A stretch of DNA of 64,000 nt from Epichloe hybrida (taxonomy: Eukaryota; Ascomycota; Sordariomycetes; Hypocreales; Clavicipitaceae), in assembly GCA_019022495.1 (NCBI GenBank), contig JAFEKR010000034.1, positions 124,001-188,000 on the forward strand. The letters run 5' to 3'. Each line of letters begins with the position of its first letter. Positions within the stretch are counted from its first letter, which is position 1. Positions 31,457 through 42,578 of this stretch are shown here, one piece after another. A model generated the notes under the pieces. It saw only the letters and a list, made by a program, of their open reading frames with translations. It was not told the origin of the DNA and did not search any database. The translations under genes were made by a program, and so were the position numbers.

Positions 31457-32295
31457 GCTAGTTGTGGTGGTGGTGACGGTGAAAGATGATGTCAAGACTT
31501 GTGATACGCTTTAGCCACGGGACCTTGAGTATGTCCCTGTATCTTTTGGCTTCAGAAATGGATATACTTGTATGCGAAGGATCAAAGGGGTGTGATGTCG
31601 AGGCGTGTTTTGCGTCTCCGTCTACTACATGTAAAAAGAGACTGGAAGCTGACATCATCTGGACGACTTCGGCATGCCCTTCCAAGACCCCCCCCCCCGG
31701 TGGATCACCGGACTAGGGGCATTGCGGAGGTCAGGGGGGCAGTTTGTGGAGATTTTCGGTGCTGCCGGCCACTGGTGGGGGTCAAGCCTGGTTGAATCGG
31801 CGCTGGGAAAGGCACCGAACCCCGCCCGTCCTTCGTCGATGCCGAGGCTGTGTGACTCGGGGTTTCATCCTGATATGGACAAGCCACGACAGCATCCGGA
31901 CTTCGGCCGACGATGTGCCACTGATGCATTTTGATGCATCAACGCGTCTTACGGTTGCTACTCTGAGTGATCAAATCTTTATGAACTGGGGTTCTTGGGC
32001 GTTATCGTGCATGTTAGTCGAATGAGATAGATACATATCCTTTTGGTCACAAAGTTTTGCCAACTCCCTTCCGATTATTATATTACACAAAGATGGCTTC
32101 TTCTCTTCAAAAATTATTACAGAGCGGTCACCGAGTAGGACAATTGAACTTCGCCCACATGTGTCCACTTACCTCAAGTCCATCATACATGCAGGAGCGA
32201 CCTTGCCTTCACTTATTCCCTCTTCCGAATGAAGCTAGCTCCTTAGCCCACGGTGTGCTATGTTGGTAATTGATGCGCTATGGGATTATACAGGC
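31457..32295. other. Intergenic, no gene supported
   Basis: This lies between the esterase 5' end and the PEX14 3' end. It has a C-run near 31690-31699 and scattered short frames without features. Confidence 0.5.
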
Positions 32296-33535
32296 TCAAG
32301 AATTGCTGCCAGCATCCTTGCTGCTCTCAGAGTCCTTGGCAGCAGAGGAGCTTGATGCCGCAGCTGCCATTTGCCAGGCGGGAATTGACGCCTTAGTTGT
32401 GGCGCCTCCACTCGAGAAAGTAGATGGCCTGTTGAAAGTGCTCTGTGCGATACTTTTGGGTGGTTCAACAGGCACTGGCGGGGTGGTGCTGGAACTTTCT
32501 GGGACAGACTCAACAGTCGGCGCAGTTGGTGTAGTAGAACGGCTGGTGGCGAGGGTGCCTCCGGGTTGGCGAGTGTGGTTGCTGGTCGTGGCCGGCGAGG
32601 AGCTCGGAGCCATTCTCTGCGAAACGAGCGTCTTCAGGCTTGTGAGTTCATTGTTGATCTCGAACAATCGGTTGTCGGTGAGGCTCTTCTGATTATCCAT
32701 CGCCTTGGGAATTGCGTCTTTCAAGGCCTGTACTTCGTCCCGGATGCGCTGGGCATCATCCTCCCGACGGCGATTTGCAGACTTGAGATCAGCCATGACA
32801 GTCTCGAGCTCCTCAATGGCCGAGTCTAGTTTCTCAGTTCGCTGCTGCTCTGCATCCTTGAGAGATGCCGTGTCCTTGGCTAGTTGTTCTACCAGCGCAA
32901 ACGCCTTGTCGAACTGTTCCTCTATCGACTTCTTGTCCTGCTCCAATCTTTCGGGTGTTGGCGGCGCAATCAGAGGGTACACATAGCGCTGTTCACATTT
33001 GTCAACAGAACGACTCAACGACCCAATCCAGACTCTTTTTTTTGGAGGAGCAAGTAAGTACCTTGCTCAGCGAGTACAGGCCGTAGCCGATACCACTGAC
33101 GACGGTAGCCATGATGAACCAGTCTCGCCAATCTCTGCGCGGGATCGACGGCGGAGGCTGCCATGCCTGCTGTGCATATGGTGGATAGTACTGCTGAGGA
33201 GGTCCGGGAGGAGGGCCATATTGCGCGGTTGAGGGGGCTGGACCGCCGCCAACACGGGCGAGGGCAACATTGATCTCCTCTTGAGTTAGGTTTTTCGATC
33301 GAAGAAATGATATTTTGTTCTCGACAGTAGACGAGGCAACGCTGGGATCTTGCAAGACTTTAGGATATGTTAGCGGAATCGCATTGCCAAGAGAGCCGTT
33401 CGTCGCTTCATCGGCATAGACTGACATTGTGCCTGGGATGAATATTAGCTTCCTGAACGTTTGATCGTATGTGTGTGCTTGAGAGGAAACCGAGATACTT
33501 ACGGCAGACGCCACCAGATCCTCGCGAATCGCCAT
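32296..33535 (-). CDS. PEX14: PEX14, peroxisomal docking-complex protein (5' end irregular)
   Basis: Pex14 is the membrane docking factor for Pex5 and Pex7/Pex20 cargo complexes. Exon 1 (33503-33535) encodes MAIREDLVASA, the family start. The main part then reads LQDPSVASSTVENK and FLRSKNLTQEEINVAL, the Pex5-binding domain. A Pro/Tyr/Gln linker, one hydrophobic helix (FIMATVVSGIGYGLYSLSK) and, after a 73-nt intron (32989-33061), RYVYPLIAPPTPERLEQDKK follow. A coiled coil and a Ser/Thr/Pro tail end the protein at 32296. The first intron is odd. The GTAAGT donor at 33502 and the branch plus acceptor CTAACATATCCTAAAG (ending 33358) would remove 145 nt and shift the frame. Reading straight through is open but inserts 48 unrelated residues into the most conserved region. 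It is divergent from NDC80. Confidence 0.93.
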
Positions 33536-34058
33536 GATAAGAGCTGGGATTGCCGGGCTTTTCTCACGGCCGCATCACCAAGCGGAAAATGAAGAGATTG
33601 AGTTGTGCTTCGCAGGCCAGCGACTGAAATACGTTCGTCAAAGACCTGCGTCCGGCGAGAGTGGAGTGGAGCTCTGGGTGGCTGACTCCGCCGCCGTCCT
33701 GGAGCCGAGGCAGCTCAAGTGTTTTGTCGATGGCAGTTTTTTGTGGAACAGTCGAGTCGAGACCCCCTTCTTCATCTCTGAGGTTGAGTCAGTCACGTGC
33801 ATGCTCGACATGATTTAACAGCCCCACTTACGGCCATGGCACCAGACTTGCAGCCAATCGTGCTTCTACATATTATCGTCGGTTTGTTTACTTTCTAACG
33901 GGGCAACACAACTTTCGTCTTCTCGAGACTTCACTGCTTGCAACGTGACTTAGTCACCGGTTCGACGTCACTCGAAAAAAGAAAAATCGCTTGCTTCGCG
34001 CATAACTTGCGCAAGACGCTTTTGTTGCTGATTAGACATCAGTACACGCGTGTTGACC
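33536..34058. promoter_or_regulatory. Shared divergent promoter region, PEX14 / NDC80
   Basis: This 523-bp gap separates the opposed start codons of PEX14 and NDC80. A 94-codon frame (33534-33818) has no features and is not annotated. No specific motif can be assigned. Confidence 0.5.
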
Positions 34059-36391
34059 ATGTCCCAAGACGCGGGCTTGTGGAGTGTTCGCAGGCCAAGA
34101 GAGGTAAGCCTTATCTGTCGCTAGAAGCAATGTTTTGCGACCAAGATTCGTCGCATCGCCGTCCAGGAACTGACCCGACCGTCGCGTAGGCACTTGGAGG
34201 CATTGGAATAAACACGGGAATCCCACCGCCTGGTTCGACCATGAAGCGCACGAATTCAAACCAAAATGGCCATGTCCGCTCGGTATCGGGGTCTAGGCAA
34301 TCCCTCGCCATGTCAAGACCAAGTCAGCCCATGTTTCAACGAACCTCTTCGGGGACGAATCTCACAGACATTGGCCTATCCTCTGTGAAAAGGTCCTCAT
34401 CCCACCCAAAAGGCGCGTTCAACAACAACGTGCTTCAGACGCCCGGCATGACCAGAATGTCTTCGGATGCAGAGAGACGCAGCAGTGTTTATAGACCGAG
34501 GCAATCGACCGCAGGAGGCGTGAGCAGCCACCAGAGCTTCTTCCAGACGACTCTACAACCAGCTGGTGTGCCCAAGGACCCCCGTCCGTTGAAGGATCGA
34601 TCGTTTCAACAAAGAATGGGGCAGGAGCTGATGGAATACATGACTCAAAACGATTTCGAGATGCAGATGGGCTATGTACTATCACCGAACGTCATGAAAT
34701 CCCCCACGCAGAAAGATTTCAACTACATGTTCCAGTGGCTATACCACCGCATCGACCCAAACCACCGATTCCTGAAAAACATCGACCAAGAGGTTCCGCC
34801 GATCTTGAAGCAGCTTAGGTATCCATTCGAGAGGAGCATCACCAAGAGCCAGCTGGCCGCGGTGGGTGGCCAAAATTGGAGCACCTTTTTGGGTCTCTTG
34901 TATTGGATGATGCAGTTGGCGCAAATGCTGGATGGCTATGTCGGCAACAGATACATTGATGCCTGCCTGGATGTTGGGGTGGATGTTAGTGGCGACCACA
35001 TCATTTTCAACTTTCTCAGCACTGCGTATAGAGACTGGCTGGCCATGGATGAGGACATGGGTGACGAGGACGCCGAGCGAATTCTCGCGCCCCATGTCCA
35101 TGCCATGGCGAAAGAGTTTGAACATTCAAACGCCAAATATGTTTCCGAATTAGAGATGCTCGAAGCTGAGAATGCGAGATTGCAGAAGGAAATCGAGGAC
35201 TTGGAAAAGTCTACACCCGATCCGGCCGTTCTGGATGATCATTTCAAGATTATGGAAGAGGACAAGGTCAAGTTTGAAGAATACAATACTCTGGCTCTAC
35301 AGAGGTCCGAAAAATACGAAAATCGAATCACGGTGCTGCAAGAGGAGCTGGACAAGTTGGCGGCGGAGCTGAAAGAAGCCGAGGATGAAAGACGTGGACT
35401 CCAAAAGGCGGTTGACGCACAGGGCATCAGCATGCAGGATATTGACCGCATGAACTCTGAGCGAGATCGACTTCAGAAAGGTACTGAGTCTGCTAGCCAG
35501 AGACTCGACGAGATTAAGAAGAAGGTCACGGAGAAGGAATCAGAGGCCAGCTACAAACTAGAGGAGCTCGAACGCTTGGTAGACAAGTACAACACACTTG
35601 CCTACCAAATAGCCGTCATCCCGCCCACTGCGGCAAATGCCAGAGGAAGGGACTATGAGCTCCATGTTACGATCAACGAGGACTCTGATTTCACATCGAC
35701 GAATCTCAACGCCTCCAGGAACATGTCACCATCCGCCGAGCGGCTCTTGGTGGATGCCACAACAGGGTACCAGCCAGGCCATATCCTGAACCTGGATCTT
35801 CGAGGCCAGATTCGAAGCAACTTCCTCATTTTGCGCAAGGAGATTTCAGAAAGACGAAGTGCCGCGATGGATGATATGATGAAGGACCACGATTTGCTTG
35901 ATGGGATTAAGGAGGCCATTGAAGACAAGCGCAACGAAGTCGAGGCTCTGGAGCACCGCGTCCGCGCCGCCGAAGAAGAATATGAGAAGACGAAAGAAGT
36001 CACAACAGCCCAGAAGATGGGATCCGATGCACAAATTGAGAAGATGGAGAAGGAGCTGTCCAGAATGCGAGCTGGCCTGTCTGAATCCGTCCAGCTTCTT
36101 GAGCAACGCGAAATCAATACCACTATAGAGTAAGTCTCATCAAGACGGCGAATTCCGCGAGCTCAACTAACAATTCGATTTTGCAGGTACGAGCAGCTTG
36201 TTCTCCGAGCCAACTCTCTCCGTGAAGAGCTGCACACCGAGATTGATCGCATGCTCAACGACATCATCAAGTTCAAGATCCACGTCCAGAAGAACCTGGA
36301 CGACTATGAAGGGTTCGTGGCAGACGAACTCGAAAGGGAACTCGGCGTGGATGACGGCAGGGATGATACCCGAGCGATGGATATGTCGTAA
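34059..36391 (+). CDS. NDC80: NDC80/HEC1 kinetochore protein
   Basis: Three exons, 34059-34103, 34190-36129 and 36187-36391, give 729 residues with phases in agreement (GTAAGC and GTAAGT donors). The first exon encodes [15 protein letters not shown], the typical fungal start. A basic Ser-rich N-terminal tail (target of Aurora B in the family) is followed by the calponin-homology domain: [34 protein letters not shown] and the [28 protein letters not shown] region. From about residue 300 to the end the protein is heptad coiled coil with a break near the middle. Ndc80 binds microtubules at the outer kinetochore with Nuf2, Spc24 and Spc25. All elements look intact. Confidence 0.96.
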
Positions 36392-36784
36392 GAAGAAGAG
36401 GTGATACGAGCCTTTGAGGCCTGCATGCGGATTAGTGGTGTTGTTTTGGGCTTTGGCAAAAAATTGTTGTTCTTTTCGAAGCGTTGGGGGGTGGGGTTTG
36501 ATATTTCGAGCGTGACTGGTTGAGATACCACTTGATTTGGCCACGAATTATGATGACAATAGTATGAAAGCTTATTCACCAACGGTTTCATGTGCGAGTT
36601 TATTGCATGGGTGGCATGTTTTGGCTCATGAGACTATTTGAAAAGAACAGAGTCTACAATTCATTATTGAGTGCAAGTAATTCTCACATATCTGACAATG
36701 GACAACCATCCTACTCCCATCTAGCTTGATTCGGCATCTTCTCCCAGCTTTATTCCACTGCGCAACCTCAATCCCAGACCGGGA
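36392..36784. other. Intergenic downstream of NDC80
   Basis: NDC80 3' flank with no supported feature. Confidence 0.5.
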
Positions 36785-36975
36785 GTTTCAGTCACAAAAT
36801 TCGACTCTTCGGTTTGCACCCAGGGCTGTTTCCACAGCCTCATCGTTGGTTAGCTTCAGTGGCGAGTCAAACCCGGGTCCTTAATCCATGATTCTACCAC
36901 GTTCAAGTCAGTCACCTTGAAGTGAGTAGCAAGGGTAAGCAGCATGGACTTCCGAATCATGGGAAAGGTTAATGA
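36785..36975 (+). mobile_element. Fragment related to the 19.25-kb TIR element
   Basis: Two blocks match the interior of the 19253-20226 element in the same order and orientation at roughly 70-75% identity by eye. One holds CTGTTTCC...AGCC...TTAGCT...GAGTCAA...CC. The other holds CCACGTT.AAGTC...TGAGTAGCAAGGG...CATGGA. The middle (about 400 bp) is missing here and no matching terminal repeats are visible. It looks like an older, internally deleted relative. Confidence 0.55.
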
Positions 36976-37344
36976 ATTCAGCTAATCTATGCCCTGAGGG
37001 GCATTATATATAGCACTACAATTGCACGTGCTGCTGACAGGTTGCCGCCGATGACAAGACGATGCCCTCATCGTCAAGCGTTAAGCAAGTACTTCCTCTG
37101 CGTCTTCGTCATATTCCCAATCGTTCACTCCGTCTTGAAATGTGGGGTCCATCGCATTTCCCTTTCGGCAGTAGAGACGTCCCATGGCTCGGCCGTAGGG
37201 TAGGCAAAGGGCGTTGCTCGTTCATCATTGATTTTTATTTTTTTTGGGGGTCATTGGTTCTGGCCAATGCATCTAATTTTTAAGGAACCAAAAAAATTAC
37301 TAGCAATACCCAGCAAGTATAACAATTAACAACCAAATATAAGC
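36976..37344. other. Intergenic, nothing recognised
   Basis: This short stretch contains a T-rich run near 37230. Small frames only. Confidence 0.4.
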
Positions 37345-38391
37345 TCATTCATTATACTTGGCCCAAATATCTTTCCATTCCTCGCGGCCAAGACCTTTAG
37401 TACGGATCAGCGCCATAATGAAGTGAGAACACTCTGCTATGTATTGCGGAATTTGCAATTGCTGTCCTTGGGGACGATGTTCTACATCGCCGCCCACCAG
37501 GCGCACCTCATGCAAGGGATCTTGGAACCACCGGTGGTGCTAGCTGCGAGTTAGCAGGGCATGCACTGGGGGCAAGAGACAATGTGCTCACGTCGAAATT
37601 TAGAAGACGTAATAGGGACGACTGTTGTTTAAGAACACGAGTTCCTTTTTGTGTAGGTTAGAAGTCTTCTGTCCGAATTGATATGTATGATCGTAAATGT
37701 CGGGAGACACTAACTCTGTTCGCCATCGTGTAATGGGATTCTCCAGTCGCATTGACCGGTGCACGCAACGGCGTGGCCCATAGGGCTAGGCGCGGCGACA
37801 GGTCTTGAGTAATTGTAAGGTGCATTCTTAGCAGCGGCTAGCATTGGCGGATCTTTTGGTCTGTTGGGCAGTTCCAGCACATCTTCTGGGCTCTTGCAGT
37901 TGAAGAATGCGGGCGGTGGCAAAGAGTGATCAGAAGAGAAGATGATGTAGAATTGCTATCTACGAAATTCTGAATTTAACAAGGGAAAAACGGAGCTATG
38001 ATAAGCTTCAAATCTATCAACAAGTGAATCTAGGTTTTCAAAAGAAGCCTACGATGAAACACGATGACAAACGCGATGCGGGAAGCTGCATCATCAAACG
38101 AGGAGGGGATGATAAGAGTGGTGCCTCGGATTTGAGGCTAAGATGTGAGGCTGTGAATATCCTCAACACATCCTATGCAGGTGATGTGTTGGCAGCACTG
38201 TCTGCCTCAAGCCTGCATCGTGCGTGTCATTACTCACCGCCGATGGGGACACTCCGCACCAAGGCAAGCACATAATCGATGGTCATGCCTACGTCGACCC
38301 AATGCACACCAAGTTCAGGATGAGGACCGAGACGGACAACAGAATTACCACTGCACATTACTATTACCCGGAACCCCTTGGTGGCAGACAT
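37345..38391 (-). CDS. Unrecognised multi-exon gene or pseudogene
   Basis: Three exons read well by signals and phase: 37715-37955, 37592-37644 and 37345-37539. They are joined by introns of 70 nt (GTTAGT donor, CTAAC branch) and 52 nt (GTGAGC donor, CTAAC branch). They encode segments such as FNCKSPEDVLELPN, CDWRIPLHDGEQ, VLKQQSSLLRLLNFD and the C-terminus REEWKDIWAKYNE. Upstream exons are unclear. A candidate first exon starts at the ATG at 38391 (MSATKGFRVIVMCSG) and ends at a GTGAGT donor near 38229. The links between the two parts are not resolved, and an in-frame TAG lies at 37956-37958 unless it serves as the acceptor. I recognise no family. The plus strand of 38200-38470 is also open. 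It may be a degraded gene. Confidence 0.35.
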
Positions 38392-38766
38392 GTTTGGTAT
38401 TCTAAGCAATCCCTCAATGGAGGCGTCTCGTCGAGGGCACACTGGGTCTACGAAGGCCTAGTGGGTTAAGCGAGCTCCTCCGGTAAAGGGAAGGAGAAGA
38501 GCAAGAAGTGATGAGCTGGTGTTCTCAACCGGCCGCAGGTCAACCGGCCATGCTAAATACGCATACTTTTCCCAAGTCACGGTTGCGAGCTTGAGGCAAG
38601 CCGTCAAGTCTCCAGTTTCTTTCCTAGCTCTAAATAGATAGTACAAAGGCGCTCCTTAAAGAACCAAGATGCAGGCAAGTACTTACACCGCTTCGTTCTG
38701 AAATTCTCTGGCCGGGGATCATGATATATGGCCCTCTATCAAAATGATCATATCATTCATTTAAAT

Positions 38767-40349
38767 CTACGATTTGAGCCAAGGGTCATCCAGCAGCTCT
38801 TTGGCGGTGCTTCTCTCCTCTGGCACCCAAGCAAGCATCCTTTTCGCAAATTGAATGAAAAGTGTTTTCTCTTGTCCGTTTAGCATCGTGGTTTTATTTG
38901 AGAAGTTGAAGTCTTCGCCAGGGATGAGATTCGGATACCTGAATGACCCTAAATAGAGTTAACTTCATTCCGATTTTGCAATCCCTGCTTGACCTTCAAC
39001 ATGCCTTGGTCGTCATAAAGACGTGAGTATATATCTTTGTCAGCTCGGGAAAGGAAGTCAGACGGGGGCGGCCCTAGAAGACGGATCATCTGAGCGAAAC
39101 GGGTCAAGTAAGAGAAATTTGGGTTTCCGGGTGATTTTCCATCAAGAATGCTGACTTCAGCCAGAAGCTCCCACAGCTAGATTCCGTCAGCCAACATGGA
39201 ACAGAGATCCCAAACAAGGGCCACAAACCACTAGGCCCAGGTTCCAAATATCTGCAGAGTAGCTCCACCCTGCTTGTAGCATGACCTCTGGAGCGGTGTA
39301 CTCAAGAGGCTGGATATCATGATGATACATTGTAGTCATATCTCCACGAACGGCAAGACCAAAGTCTGTCAGCTTGACGAAACCCACACCTCTCCGTAAG
39401 TAGCCGAAATCCGGTCGTGATTCGTATACCGGGCGGCCACGCCGTACTTCAAATGGTGCGGGATTGGCCTCTTGTTCACGAACATAGTCTTTCAAGACTG
39501 TTGGGTCTTCGAACGGGAGCATAAAGTGGTCCCCCTTGAGATCTGCATGAGTGGTAATACTAAGCATCTTCAAAGATGATCAAAGAAAAGCGAGCCCAGA
39601 ATTTACCCGTGTGAATAACGTGACACTCCGTGTGTAGAAAATCTAAGCATTTAAGTATTCCTGGCAGTAAGGCTTTGATGATGCGAGGTTGTACAAGACC
39701 ATTTAGGCTAGTCTGTCGACCTAACATCCAAAGTGGTTGACGGAGCGGTTCAAACGCCAGGCAGAGGTGTGTCTGTCCAGACCTCTTCACTTCAAAGGAG
39801 TCAAGCACCTTGCGGACATACTCTTGGCCCGGGTGCGTCGTCCACATGGAGCACATGTGGTTTGTGATGTCAATCTCCTTCCGCGCGGCTGCCTGGACGG
39901 CAGGTGAGCTGTTTGTGATCTTCAACGCTACGTAACGCTGGCTTTTCCATGGCCACCTAGTAGTTGATCAGCTTCGAGAGCTGAGAAAATGGAGAGGGAA
40001 GATCCAAACAATCTATAATTGCTCACCGCGACACTACTCCTGCGAGCCAAACTGTTGACCCGGTGCCCCATCCGAGCTTTGAAATAAGCCGATATTTACC
40101 TTGGATCGTCTCCCCGATTCGTGCTGGATAGTAGCTCTCGGGATCATATGACGAAGATTTCTCCTCTTCGAGTAGCTTTTCGAGTGGAGGCCTTGCTGTG
40201 CTTCCTGGCATTGTCATCAAGGGTGCTTTGCCAATCTTGGTCCGCAACAGCTCATTCAGTCTCAGGTATCGAATACCTTGAGGCAATAAATCGCGCCGCA
40301 TTTGATGTGTCGCTGTTAGCTGGGGAAGACCAACGAGGCTTGTTCCCAT
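38767..40349 (-). CDS. SRPK-like protein kinase with altered catalytic loop
   Basis: Five exons, 40027-40349, 39607-39956, 39229-39542, 39001-39176 and 38767-38938, give 444 residues. All phases agree. The last intron (62 nt, GTTGAA donor) is the weakest. The N-terminal part ends EEEKSSSYDPESYYPARIG, then the glycine-rich loop GKYRLISKLGWGTGSTVWLA and the Lys strand YVALKI. The catalytic loop reads HTDLKGDHF (D225, K227): the Asn normally at the sixth position is His230. DFG is present at 284-286, and YTAPEV and WSYSADIWNLG follow. The architecture matches the expanded SRPK-like (CMGC) kinase family of filamentous fungi. Loss of the metal-binding Asn may lower or change activity. The start is the first ATG with good context (AAGAATGG). 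Substrate unknown. Confidence 0.87.
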
Positions 40350-40686
40350 TCTTGGTACGGAGTGTTGGGTGCGGCGGAAGAATGAAAACCCGAAGAAACG
40401 AATTATTGTAGCAAATGCTGTCGCACGCCAAGAAGACGCCAATTAGAAGACTTCCGCTCCAATGAATCCGTTTGATACCTGATGGAAATCTGCCAAGTGC
40501 ACCATTCCTACGCCTGAGGCCTAAGCAAGTCAGAAATGATCGACCAGCGTCTTCCATCATGAATTGCCAAATCTGGTAGCGAATGGGGTCCTTCAGCCAC
40601 ATCACGTGATTGTACCCGACAAGCTTCACCCGTATTACCGGCACGAAATGTGGCGTCAACGCTAATCATATCGTGGGGCCAAGTTG

Positions 40687-40721
<35 letters not shown>

Positions 40722-40843
40722 ATCTGCTCTTCACACCGATCATCGCATCGCAAATTTTCCAAAGGCAACCACAACCTTTTCTCTCAATTCTCTTCTCTCC
40801 TTACGGCCGTGAACCTTTCTCAGGCGAGCCTCTGTCGAAGACA
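40350..40843. promoter_or_regulatory. Shared divergent promoter region, kinase / SNU13
   Basis: This 494-bp region between opposed starts contains a 28-base T run (40690-40717), a candidate nucleosome-depleting tract about 130 bp ahead of the SNU13 ATG. Confidence 0.5.
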
Positions 40844-41428
40844 ATGGCGGAAGATTCTAACGCTGGTTCGTATGAGACCTTCCATCGCTGATGGACTCGA
40901 TCAGCTTTTTCCGGTCTGTGGTGGTTTCAGAGTCTAGAGTACTGACATGAAATCCCTCCTCCTAGCTTGGCCTTTGGCCGATGCCGCTCTTACTCAGGAA
41001 ATTCTCGATCTCCTGCAGTCGGCTACTCACCTCCGCCAGGCGAAGAAGGGTGCCAACGAAGGTACGTTTGACGCGATGCGATGCGTGGATGTGTGGTCTA
41101 TTAAGGATGACAACGCCCGCAACGCATCATTACAATCCATCTCCCGCTAACATCTTGTCTTTTAGTGACCAAAGCTCTCAACCGAGGCACTTGCGAAATT
41201 GCCATCTTGGCCGCCGACACCGAGCCTCTCGCCATCCTACTGCACATCCCCCTCCTCTGCGAGGACAAGGGCACTCCCTACGTGTACGTTCCCAGCAAAA
41301 CCCTCCTCGGCCGTGCCTGCGGTGTAAGCCGTGCCGTCATTGCTGCTAGCATCAACTCCAACGAGGCTAGTGAGCTGGCAGGCCAGATCAAGGCTTTGCG
41401 CGATAAGGTCGAGCGTCTCGCCATCTAA
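40844..41428 (+). CDS. SNU13: SNU13, L7Ae-family snoRNP and U4 snRNP protein
   Basis: Three exons, 40844-40865, 40966-41061 and 41166-41428, give 126 residues, the same length as yeast Snu13. It begins MAEDSNAAWPLADAALTQEI and carries the L7Ae/NHP2 kink-turn RNA-binding signature: THLRQAKKGANEVTKALNRG, IAILAADTEPLAILLHIPLLCED and the YVYVPSKTLLGRACGV loop. It binds the kink-turn of U4 snRNA in the tri-snRNP and box C/D snoRNAs. Highly conserved and evidently intact. Confidence 0.97.
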
Positions 41429-41859
41429 ATGGGTGCGGCTGCTTTCGGTTTATCGATGATTTTGCGAGAAATTTGGCAAGGGCCAGAACAAGGGACAACA
41501 GCTCGACCGCTTTCGATTGAGGGTCAACTGTTGGCACATATCTCGCGGTAATGCGGAATATATCCTGGGGACCGGGTAGTAGCCGTTGCTGTTGTTCCAA
41601 AGTTCCCACGTTCAGATCTTGATCATTTCGACCTGTGTGTGAAAACGCAGTGAACAGACAGTATCATCCCAGATAAGAAATACAAGGGTTTTGCAGCTCA
41701 GTCTAAATTTTTGTAATCTTGAATCATACCACACTTGTAGTAGAAACTAGAGCAACACATCGAATGGAGAGAACCTTCAGGAACGGACAACAAGCGTCAA
41801 CAGCTTGGAGAACACATGGCAGGCCTGGCCTGGCCTCATGGCAAACCTGCGCTAGTTGA
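41429..41859. other. SNU13 3' flank
   Basis: No feature is supported. Confidence 0.5.
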
Positions 41860-42111
41860 GACGACAGCGACTCGGATTATCAATCCAATCGTCAGCCTAA
41901 CCGTCAACCTGATCGATCCGATCAACCGGATCAATCCGATCAAGCTGATGATCTAATTGACTACGATTTGGAGCGCCCTGTTGACTTACACTTCGAATCA
42001 GATGTACAATTCAACGATCAACCCGACCGCTATAGGTACAGATCCCGTAGGTCAAGTTATCAACCTGATGACCGATTCGATGAACAAACGAGAAATGGCA
42101 CCATGGTCTGA
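41860..42111 (+). other. Cryptic D/Q/R-rich open frame without start
   Basis: The frame is open for 84 codons between two stops and has no ATG near its beginning. It encodes a striking hydrophilic sequence rich in Asp, Gln, Arg, Asn and Tyr, with repeated short units such as NRQP, DRSDQ and DQSDQ and a later RYRYRSRRSSYQP. The underlying DNA repeats GATCAA/GATCCGATCA units. It could be an exon of an undetected gene or a decayed repeat. Confidence 0.3.
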
Positions 42112-42578
42112 GCTGACATGCATGTGAAGGATTTACCCGATTATGTCAGAGTATTACGGAGTAAGCCTCCCCTCCCCCCCCACTCCCCTCAACATGTTAA
42201 ATAGGAATAAGATACGGCGTCGAGACAAAATGAAAAGAGGAGGCAACGATGGGGACGCCACCTCGGGAATGAGGATAAAATGATACAAGCTCTGAAAACG
42301 AACTGCGTCTGTGGAGCAGCAGAGAAGCTATGCAGAAGATTCGACATGACACTTACGACGGACGCACGACATGAGATGAGGAAGGAGCGGCCACACCATA
42401 TGTGCACCGCTCGCTCTCAACAAACGGACCTATCGACGCCCGCCCTTGTCGGAGAATCAATCTATTGGGAAAGCCACCCGCGTCTGACACAAACGCTTTA
42501 TGTTCAGCATCCGTCCCCCATCCGTTCCTTTGCCATCTTTGTTCCGCTGGCGTTGGCCTATTCCCTTTCATCTGCCTT
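42112..42578. other. Upstream region of NAPE-PLD-like gene
   Basis: A C-run occurs near 42173-42180. No gene is supported. Confidence 0.45.
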
